Assembly (NCBI GenBank): GCA_037951105.1
Contig: JBAMJV010002999.1
Location: 1 to 64,000 of the forward strand
Source of the DNA: Echinarachnius parma
Lineage: Eukaryota; Echinodermata; Echinoidea; Clypeasteroida; Echinarachniidae
DNA: 64,000 nucleotides
Reading direction: 5' to 3'
Shown: positions 12,801 to 24,500 of the stretch, piece after piece
Layout of the letters: the number at the start of each line of letters is the position of its first letter
Numbering within the stretch: the first letter of the stretch is position 1
Program-made: the position numbers and the translations under genes
Notes under the pieces: model-generated
Seen by the model: the letters and a program-made list of their open reading frames with translations, nothing else
What the model was told of the DNA's origin: nothing
Database searches by the model: none

Positions 12801-15800
12801 TTTTGCCAATTTTGACCAAGTCAGTGCCAGATAAATCGCACTTACTGCCCGTCATAGCACTGAACAACGAGTGATATGCGCGCTATTGTTAGTGTGCATT
12901 CAGCTGTGCGCCGAGAGAATGTGCATGGTTTTTATGGTATGACGAGCAGTAAGTGCGATTTATCAGGCACTGACTTGGTAAAAAAATACAAATATGGAAA
13001 CCTGACATGGTGTCACTCAGAGTGCCCTAAAGCAAAACATACACGACCAAAATAAATTACTGTTCTTGGTCTCGTTTTCATTGGAAAATATACCCTACCA
13101 GATTGACATAATCATCTTGTTACTATATTTTAGGAAGTGCTCCGTTCCTTTTTTCTTAGAGGGGGCACCCTGTATAATACTACGTTTGATATATACAATC
13201 TCGGCGTTCAGGAATGGCTGAAATATCCGCAAACAAATTAAGTTAATATCAACAGATATGAATTGAAGTGAAAAAAGAATAAAGATATTTTCAAACAAAT
13301 TGCCATAATCTCTTGAAAGACTGCCTACTTAAGAAATGTAAAACAAAATAACATTTACAAATTGTTATTAAAGGGATAGTTTAGTATTGATATAGAGGGC
13401 ACTTCACAAAATATGTTTTGTGAAATAATGAAACACTGACTGTCTTTTTAGAAAAATTTAAAAAAATGCTCGAGGACTACTTTGAAAAATTCTAAATAGG
13501 TCTTTAAAAAGTTGTTGATATATCTATATATCATTATCTAACAAAATATTAAATGCACAATTTTGTATGAAAAATGGGTAAAACCAATGATTTTTTCTAG
13601 AGAGCGCCCTCTTGTGTTGTAACGGCTCTTTTTGAATGATAACAGGGGCTTACTTAGTCGTTTGTAGTTGTGTATACTTTTCGAGCATGGTGGAGTTATA
13701 ACTATTATTTTGTACCGTAATGGTGCAGGTTTTGGTTACTACAGTTAAGTTTGACCAATACTCAACTTTCCATTTAAAAAGGGTTGACTATTCCAGGTGT
13801 CTGAAAGCGCAATCTAGCGTTAATTATGACTGCTATTTAAAAGGATAGTTGAGTTTTGGTATAGAGGGCTATAAACAAATAAGTTTTTGTGAGATAATGA
13901 AAAACATTGAAAATGATAATCATGATAACAGGCGTTTTTCTTAGTAATTTGTGATTTTGTATTCATTTCGAGCATGGTGGAGTTTTAACTATTATTTTGT
14001 CTTGTAATGGTGCAGGTTTTTTTTCTTCTTAAATTCAGTTTGATCAAATTATTGTACACTCTTTACCAAAACTCAACTACCATGACTATCCCTATAAATA
14101 GCAATAGCCTGCGAAATTATAAGGTAAGGTTTCTTCCTGTCATTCAAACATGAACAAAATTAACTATCATTGTGAATGATAACAAACAATAAGCTTTCTT
14201 TCCCTTATACAAATACGTAATGACTTACTGCTTTGGCTCTCTCCTGTGCGATCCTGCTAATTTTGATTTTAGGTTCTGACCACCTGTCCATCTTTACCAT
14301 AAGAAATGGAAATGTATACAAATATAAACAATCAAGAAAAGCACATGTGAACATAACTGTATAACTGTCAATGCGAAATAACTAACACCTGGAATACAAA
14401 ATACAACAGAATGGGGACTGGGCCTGCATTGCAAATTTAGAGAAATTGCTGATAAGTTTTCGTGTTTGTAATGATAACACCGGTTTGTAGAAACCACTTG
14501 GAGTCTGCTCAATTAAAATATGTTTTATGTATCTTTTACAGAGTATATTAATGAGGAAGTAGCGTATGAATAACAAATTGTTATAAACAGCAAAATAATG
14601 TATATATTTGTAACGTTTTGTTTGCCTATTTTACTTCACCGACGCATACGAACTTTTCAGCTTATAATGATTTAGTTGTTTTGGAAGAGTGTATAATGAT
14701 TTGATTTTGATTTTATTTCCATATTTCACAAATAATTTTTGAACATGTAAATATACAAAGAAACAATATATTCGTAAACGAAATACAATACAAATACACA
14801 GAAGACTAACATACAATAAATATTACATAATCAACAATTTGTTTGTAATTAACATTACATGAAATATGAGGGGACCAAAAAGAAGCAAAGCATGTAAAAA
14901 CATTCGGTTCTCAGGGGTAATTGTGTCTAATCAATACTGAAAAAGAAACAATTTAAAGAAAAACAGACAAAAAAAATAAATTTGCGTCTAACTGGCAGTT
15001 TCAACGTTTTTATATGATTTGTATAACGGACATTTACCGCACACACTATTAGATTATTGTAAGATTGTACACCATACTTATGAAACAAGAGGACAAGAAA
15101 ATTCAATGCTACCCTTGCCAATTTGTAAGACGACACAATGTACATTTACTATTTCCTTTGTTGGACCAAAGCTTTGGAATAGCTTACCTCAGAAAATTAG
15201 AGAACAAAAAACAAGATGTTCATTTCGTAAGGCCCTCACAATGTATTTGATGAACAAATATAATGTAAACAATATAATCTTAATATCAAGTATAATGCTT
15301 ATTTTGTAATATAGAGATACACTATCGATATAGTGAAAAGATCTCGAAAAAATCTCGAAAAATCTCGACTAGCACTTGTGCTAAGTGCTAACTTTTGGTT
15401 TTCTTTTAGCAACAACCTTAACTTTTGTATAAATGTGTTTTATAGTATGTAAGCATTGATTAAGTTTTACTAATCTATTGCAGTGATTCATTGTTTTGTA
15501 AATTATGTACAGTTGATGTACATATATATGATATTGTTGTTGTTAATAAACTTCAAACTTCAAACTTCAAAAATAAAAGAACAAGTTAGAGAAGAAAATG
15601 TGCCATTCCAAATACTAAATATTTAGATCACTATAGTCAATAATATTACAAGAATATTACAATCGATCTAACCGAATACAAATAATACAAATAATACAAA
15701 AGTGGAAACTTACTTTATACAAAGAGCGATACAAATATGACGTATATTTTAAACCTTATTTGTATATAATGTAAATTTAAACTAAACAATAGTTATTTTG

Positions 15801-18482
15801 AGTATATAATCAATAATAATGATTTTAATTTATGTATAAATGCAAAGAGGGAGGGGCTTGTAGTAATTTCTTTTGGAAGATCATTCAAAAATTTAGGACC
15901 AGAAAATAAAATTGTTTTGGAGGCAGATAGTGTACGCGTTCGTGGTAAATGGAAGGAACCACTCTGCCGATTGGGGTAAGTAAATGAAAATAATTATTCT
16001 TTTTAAATATCGTCCTAAAACTTTAAGGAAGTTCATTATGGTACTTAATATAATTACATTTTGGTCTTGCATTATTAAATACATTTACACTTTTTAATTG
16101 CTGAATGAAACAGATTTTAGCCTCTTTAAAGTTTATCTCTCATTAATAACTGGTATTTGTTTTGCCTTGCAATAGTACTATTATTATGTTTTAAGGGCTG
16201 GTCCCATTGTATGTCATTATAGTATTTATTGTAATTGTTAATTGTTAATACGTAATTTTACCATCAATGTAAAGCAGTTATATCTTGTTTTTTTTATTTT
16301 TTAATTTTTTTTTCTAGCATTGTTTAATTTGTTATGCTTATTAGTAATATTATATTTTAGTCAATTATTTGGAATTTAAATTTGTCTGTATTATAGTAAA
16401 TCTTGTACTATAGTCATACTTGTATTTATTACCGGAGGAGGTGGTTTAGGCTAGTATTGTTGATTTTTGCAATATTGTTATTTTAAATATGTAATTTGTT
16501 CTACATTATGTACATGTATATGTGCAATATAGATGTTTCCTTATGTTTTACTGACAGTTACTTGTGAGGGCTCGCATGTCTCCGGGCAATAGTAAAGAAT
16601 TTTACTTTTGTGAGGCCTGGCCCACTTGTAACTGTCCCTTTTCTCCCTTTCCTTCACTTTCTTTATTGACTGTTTGTATTTTGTATTTTGCATTTTGTAT
16701 ACTCTGTATCTGTTTGAATTTTGGCCGAATAAATAATAATAATTATTGGATAATTTATAAAAACAAAATACCTCTATTATAAAAAATATAAATCAGTTAG
16801 TTTCAATATTTTATTTGAATAAAATAATCATATTGTGTATAAGCATAAAACCCTTTTTTTAATAAACAATTCTAATAGCTTGTTTTTGTATTTGTACTAG
16901 TTTATCAAGTCATAATAATGTATTATTTCCCCATGCTAAAATTCCATAATACATGTAAGATACCTCCGCCAAAACATCTACACCTCCGAAGGAAAAGAAA
17001 GCCTCCAAGAGGAAGCTGAAGGTAACAATAAAAAAGAGAACCAAGTAAATAACATAAGCAAGAGGATAACAAAAAAGAAGAAGGAAAACAAATAGCGAGA
17101 TAAAAAGGCATGGGTAACGATAAATTAAATTTACACTTTAACTCCCTCAATGTGAGGGAAATTAGAGATAAGCTGAAAAGGAGCAAATTATTGCGATGTC
17201 TGAACAATCAGAAATGCCATATTATTTTATTTCAAGAAACTTTTGTAACAAAAAACATTAAAAATACAATATGCGAAGAATTGAACGGACTTTGTTATTT
17301 TAATAATGGACTCAACCATTCGGAAAGAGTATTAATTTTAGTCAATAATAACTTAACAATGCATTAATTAATTGATTAAAATGTTACTCAAGGGAAGGTG
17401 GCATAGTACTCGCAATTCAATTCTCTGTTCTTGACAAAACATATTTTTGTGGTAATGTGTATGCACCTGCAAAGAACGCAGAGAAAAAAGCTTTTTATAG
17501 ATCACTGAACATATGGGTCAGTAAATATATAGGTCATAATGACATTTTGATATCTGGTGATGATTATAATTGTGTTCAAAATCGTAAAATTTATACCTAT
17601 GGCTTGTCACACGTTTATTTACCAAAATTTTTAAAAAGTTTTTTGAAATAATAATTTGGTTGATGTTTGGAGAAAATTTAACCCAAACAAAAAAAAATTA
17701 CATGGAGGCAAGTCACACTGAAAATATACTCTATGCTTGATTATTGGTTGGTCGCTGCTACTTTTGTACTGTACATAATATTTATTTAGTAGACATACGT
17801 CCAGCACTTAAGTGTGACCACAATGCCATTTCTCTGAAAATTAAAGTCTTTGAAGAGAAGCGTCTCTTATCAATGCATCGTCACTGTCTGATGCATCCAT
17901 GTCTAGTCTGATAGTAATACATTATACATAAATTAATACCTAGTAAATATAGTCTATAGTCGTGTTAAAAACAGGGTGGCCCCCAAAACGAAACGAGGCA
18001 ATTATAAAGTTACACAATTATTATGTCCATCGGATAGGGTGTTTTTTCCAATGAAAAAAAAACATACCAAGAACAGTAATTTTTGTTGAGTGGTATTTTG
18101 TTTTAGGGACTGTGAGTGACACCATGTCAGGTTCCCATTTTGTCAATTTTTACCAAGTCAGTGCCCGATAATTCGCACTCGCGGCCCGTTAATAGCGGAG
18201 CAGTACGCGCGCCATTGTAAGTGTGCAATCAGCTGTGAAACGAAAGAATGGACACATTTGTTCAATGCTATAATGGGCAGTAAGTGCGAATCGTCCGGCA
18301 ATTACTTTGTAAAATTGACAAAATGGGTACTTGACATGGTGTCACTCAGAGCGCCCTAAAGTAAAAACTACACAACCAAAATGACTAGTCTTTGCATCGT
18401 TTTTCATTGGAAAAGACACCCTATCCGATGTTCATCATGTTCATTTTGTTCCTTTATTTTGGGAAGTGCCCCGTTACGGTTT

Positions 18483-18527
<45 letters not shown>

Positions 18528-21500
18528 TTTTTTTTTTTTTTTTTTTTTTGGGGGGGGGGGGGGGGGGGTCCTGAATGTACATGTAATAGTGGTCAAGCGC
18601 CACTCCACGACGCCGTAGTATATCACACTATACATGGTGGCCCCAAAACACTGAGCGGGACACTTCCCAAAATTAGGTTAAAAAATGATTATGTTCATCG
18701 GATAGTGTATTTTTCTAATGAAAAAAGATACCAAGAATAGTAATTTTGGTCGTTTGGTCGTTGTTTGGTCGTTGTTTTAGGACGCTTTGAATGACACCAA
18801 GTCAGGTTCCCTTTTTTTGTCAATTTTTACCAAGCCAATGCTTGATAAATCGCACTTATTGCCCGCCATAGCGTCGTTAGTGTGCATTCGGCTGTATGCC
18901 GAGAAAATGGGCAGAGTTGCTCGATACTATGACGGGCAGGAAGTACGATTTATCAGGCATTGACTTGGTAAAAATGGCAAAAAGGGGAGGCTGACATGGT
19001 CTCACCTAAGACGTCCTGCAACAAAAACTACTCGTCCAAAATCACTGTTCTTGGTATCATTTTTTCATTGGAAAGGACATTCTATCCGCTGGACACAATA
19101 ATTGTGTTACTTTATTTTGGGAAGTGCCCCTTCCGTTTGTTGGGGCCACCCTGTATAGATCGGTTAAACTGTTAGCGGCGAGAACTTAGCAATCAGTTTT
19201 GGCGAGAGAGTATGCGCCGCCTGTGCACCGTATACGTCCATAAATGCACAGTGACGCTGAAAGCTTCCACTAATTCCAATGTTATGCAAGTGTACATGCG
19301 CAGCGTCCTGTATATTTTGCGTTCTGTACATATAGGGATGAGCGTACTGTCGCATAAATAAACGAGATGGATCTTAGACTGCACGCAGTCGAGAATGATG
19401 CCTCCGCCATTTCATAATTTATCAAGTCCAAATTAAAATGCACGGAATTAATTCTTCAACTCAAATGTAATATTAAAAATTACGAGATACAAATAAAATA
19501 TAGGTACCAAGTTTGATGGTTATTTGACAAATAACCATGGTTCTTGAGATATTGCAATTATAAGTTGCATAATGAGTCATGTGATCTTGACCTTTGACCT
19601 CATGAAACCAAAATCTAATGGCTACAGTCGCTTTCTGGGATACATTGAGGTACCAAGTTTGATTGAAATCTGACATTCAGTTCTTGAGATTTTGCAATTA
19701 CAAGCTAATTTAGCATAATTGTTCCCTGCGACCTTTGACGTCATGACCCAAAATATAAACAGTTATTAGTCACCTCAAAATACATACATGTACCAAGTAT
19801 GGTGCAAATCCATTTATCACTTAAGATAACTTAAAGGAGACGTCCGGACGATTTAAAAAAAAATCTACCATAATCTACATAAATCAAAGACCAAAACTAC
19901 CTACTTTTAATCAAAAACACCCTCCAAACCTGTCACAATCGAATTTTTAGTGTCACTAGTTTTGAATCGTAACTGTTCACTTTCTGTACGCTAGCGAGAA
20001 AGATCACATGACGGCGTGATGTATCAGCCTCACTTTGCGCGCGCTACCTCGGTGAAGCGGCTGCTATATTTTGCTTCACTTCGCTTGCTAAAGTGTCAAG
20101 CGTTTGGATGTTCGAATAAGCCAGGCAATGGCCAGAGGCAATGGCCAGAAAAGGATTTTTTTTCGCCATTCCCAACCCAGCAAATGAGAGGGAAAGGTGC
20201 GCTAGATGGCACGCCAACATTGGAATTGACACATTTGACGTCAAAACGTACAAATATTGCAGGAATCGAGTCGTCTGTGAGGATCATTTCGAGCCGAAGT
20301 GAGCGTGAGCGCAAAAAACACAAACTTAGATATCGTCAAATTTCCCGTTGCCCGACTTTTATGTGAAATTTGCAACATCGGAAATGAAAAAAAAAATCTA
20401 GAAAATTGGCCAATGTTAGTGTAAAAGTACATATTTTACCGTATGAGTGGTTATTTTCGCAAAATTATCGACTTGTTTGACAAATTGAGAGACGCAAATT
20501 GAACATGTGCGTCGGAAAAAAACCTGTCAATTGAATGATACGAAACACGCACTAGAAGGTCTGCCAGAGTTTCGGCAGGCCTCGCGCTGCGAGAGAGGTA
20601 GCTAGCTAGCCGCGCGCCAACTGCCTTGCATGCACTCTTAAAAAGTGCCGAAAAGGAACGAAAATGCAAGATTATCACGATCGCACATATTCTAGACTAT
20701 CTCTTATTTTACTTACATGTTTTGCAAGGCTTTTTAAACAAATACGAGAACAATTACCTGCAAAAACGGCAAAACAAATGCGCTGATAATCTCCCGATAA
20801 TTTCCTAACTCGCTTCGGACCAGATGAACTGAACCCAGCGCTCTTTTGTTGCCAATTTGCGAATGGCGTAGACTACGTGTATGATACGCATACTACACGT
20901 TATATGATATCGCAGCCCAGAAATTGGCAACGTTCGCAAACGATCTGATTTTCTGCTATGTTCAATCGCTAAGTGAAAGTCTCGCTCGCGTAACAAGCGC
21001 TTGAGTTTTGAATGTTTTACTTCGGGAAAAGCACCCGATTCACAAAAAGCACACAGTAAACCACCGTAAAAAAAAAAAAAAGGCACACGGTAAAATACTG
21101 AAGGGATGACATCTTCTGTAATCTGATGGATAATCTGTACAGTGATCCTATCCCTAACCCTAACCCTAGCCTAACCCTAACCCCTCAGACGGTACTTTAC
21201 TGAGTACCTCGTCACCCAGGTGATAGGTGACAACATCTAAACAATATATTACCGTGTACTTTTTTGTCATCCCTTCAGTATTTTACCGTGTGCCTTCTGT
21301 GTAATAGGTGGGAAAAGTAATATTTTGCTCAAAACTGAGGTAATCCTGAATGTTCTGTAACTATATTTCCGTAAATATTGTTACATAAATCCAGCAAAGC
21401 ATCAATACTTGTCATTTTATTGCCGTATAAAAAGATGAATTTGAGCGCGAAACACTGCATTTTTGCAGACCGCTTTATGAGATTCGATCGGATAAAGCCG

Positions 21501-24500
21501 CCGCGCAGCAGCAGTCCAGCTGCCTGTGCTGCGCTGGCGGGCGGCCGGACGACCGCGGGCTGCAAATTTTGCGGCAGATGGCTGATGAAAGTGAGGTTGC
21601 TACGTCATGCGCAATGCATCCTGGGACAGATTCTACTCGAGGCTGCTCGCGGCCGATTCGAACAAGAAGAATTACCTTATTTTTTCGAAAACTGATTGTG
21701 AATGATTCTGATGGTCTTTTCTCATCGGGAAAAAGGTTATAGACTCCTAAAATATTGTACTTTCCCCTGGAAACTGCTGAAAATCGTCCGGACGTCCCCT
21801 TTAAGATAACCCGATCAATAGCTATTTTTGCACATATAATGGGCCCTGTATATAACCTTTTATCTTTGACCTAAAGACCCCAAAATCTGATCAGTTCATT
21901 GGCGCCCCAAGATACATACATGGAATAGGTTTGGCGAGAATCTGTCAATCGGTTCTTGAGATAACGCGATCACGATAACGGGACGTACGGACGTACGGAC
22001 GTACGGACAGCGGACGGACAACCCGAAAACATAATGCCTCCGGCTACTTCGTGTCGTTGCGGAGGCATAAAGACATCCCTCACAGTGCGAACCGTACATA
22101 ATTATGCGTGATTCACTCATCTAACAGTTGTCACGTGATATGGATTAGAGCACAATATGGATTTAGAGGCCACCCATTACCAATACATTGGTTATGCAGA
22201 AATCAGTATGCGTATAGACGGAAAATTACCGTGATAATTTTGCTAAGAATGGGTTCCGTTTGGGTGGTTTCGGTGGAAGTGTAGCGATGATTGCTTCGTC
22301 AAAAACTTCCCTTACGCCTTCCTCGAGTTGAAACAAAATGTGGAATGGAATGAACAATGATATTATATGAAAAAAGACAAGATAGCAAATACATGGTTTT
22401 GGGGCAAATATATATGATATTCACAAATATTTGCAATGACATCGTCAGTAAATACAACAAAAACAAAACTCGAACAGCTTAATCACTTTAGCCGCCCCCC
22501 CCCCCCCCCCCCCATAATAAACTTAAATTACCTACATTTGTATCAAATAGCCAAATTAATAGAGCTATTATTGTTTCTTCTATTTTTCTGATTATTGACC
22601 TTATTTCTGTCTTTATTCCTTTCTTATTTCTTACCAGTTTCTAAAGCACCTGAAACACAAATCAAATCGACTGGTATGGCAATTGAGCATAATTTTTAGC
22701 TCTGGCACAAATCCAAACAAAGGTTAAAAGAAGCACGGGAATTTCTCTGGAGAAATTGGGAGATACTAGAAATAGCGATCAAACCGGTCAAAGTTCAAAT
22801 ATGAATATTCCTATAGCCAGTCTAATGGACCAGGCCATTTGACCAATTTAACATCTCTTCCCCTATTTAATCGGTGTCAAAATCGATACGAAAGAGCAAG
22901 CGTAAAATGGGTGGTACAGTTTTGATAAGGCTGAGCTTTAGTAACCAAAACCTGCACAATAACACTACAAACTAGTAGTTATAACTGATATTCCAGTCGT
23001 TTCTGAACCGATTTTGATCAAATAAAGTTTATTCTGCCATTAAAATGGTATGCTCTTTCAAATTAAACAATCAGTTTTTCATTATCTCACACAAAAATGA
23101 TTTTGTGCAGCGCCCTCTATACCAAAACTGAACTATCCATAAACCATGGAATATATTTCTGCTCAATCTGACAGAATCCATGATCATGAAAATTGATCTA
23201 ATTAAAAATATACATACTCTCGTCCGTGCGGAGCATTCGAGGTATTTGACTGCGTGGACTCGATGTGCAAGTTGTTTCCCTTGTTCCACAGTGATTGGCC
23301 TCTGTTTGTTTCTCTTCAACTGGTCAAGTGTCTCGGGATCTTTTCGTAAGTCAGCGTTGGTACCTACAATCAGGAACAGTGTTCCCGGGCAGTGGTGTTG
23401 GATTTCCGGTATCCACTTTCATTATTTAAAGAAGAATCAAGTAAATACTAAATACTGTAATACAATATTGCTCAATTTACAGAACGTACATTCCAGTTTC
23501 AATGCGTCAAAGTTTTTCTTTCAAATAAATATGAATAGTAATTAATTATAATTAAAAGCAATATAATTGCAAAAACACTGATGGAAAGACAACAAGAGAA
23601 TAAGCAGTTATCTTACCGACTTGTAATCGACTTTATGAAGTTATGATTCCTAATAGATACCCTATAACAGACCGAAATACACAGTTCGTCACAAATGTCA
23701 CAAATGAGTTCCAAAAGAAGTTCTCGCATTATTATATTAATCGTTTATTCAGTCACATTTATATTATAGCCTTGAAGTCTGGGGAAGTGCCCATATACTG
23801 TTAATGAACAGAACAATGATGTTACAAAAGATGGCCTTGAGAGCAATGGCCTCATCCGCTCCACTGTTTTTTTTCATTAGGTATATACAAATATATAAAT
23901 TGTTAGTAACAACTTTTATTTGTAAGTCAATTCATAGATGCTTACCACACTCAGTGCTTGCATAGTCGTAGTATAGTTTACCTTCATTGAAATTTATTAT
24001 AGTACAAGACAAAAAGACGGATTTTGTTGATCATTACTACAAGATGAGAACAGAGCATGGACAAACTTTAATCTCGTTTCATGGATTAGATATTTGGAAT
24101 AGTATGCCATTGGAGATACGAAGACTTGATAGACTCCACCTTATTAAGATTAGTCTTAAAAGTAGTTATTAAGTTAATGTGTATTATAGTTCTTTGAAAT
24201 AGCATATAGTTAAGTTGTTATTGGTGGGTGAATGTCCACTATTATAAATACAATAGTATTGCATGTTTATTCAATCGTAGTTTCTTGCCTTATTCAAATG
24301 TAAATATATTAACTATCCATGTACAAAGGGTCCTATATGCCCCACTAGTAATAGTTGCTATTTATGTAGGGTCCTTTTAACAATTTGTTTGTTTGTTAGC
24401 ATTTCCTATATATAATTGTTATCTTGTTTTCTTTGAACATATAAAGTTATCAATTCATTCATTCATATTAATTGAAAGATTGGCATTACATTGCACTTTG

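Larger units (their letters stand above)
19831..21802 (+). mobile_element. P-element-like DNA transposon relic with THAP domain
   Basis: Inverted ends: ttaaaggagacgtccggacg on the left and cgtccggacgtcccctttaa on the right. It is flanked by aagataac at 19823-19830 and 21803-21810. The intact family F copy near 25610 has a single aagataac, so this is a real 8-bp target duplication. An 8-bp duplication with an N-terminal THAP domain fits the P superfamily. No transposase catalytic region is left, so it is a non-autonomous or deleted copy. Confidence 0.8.
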
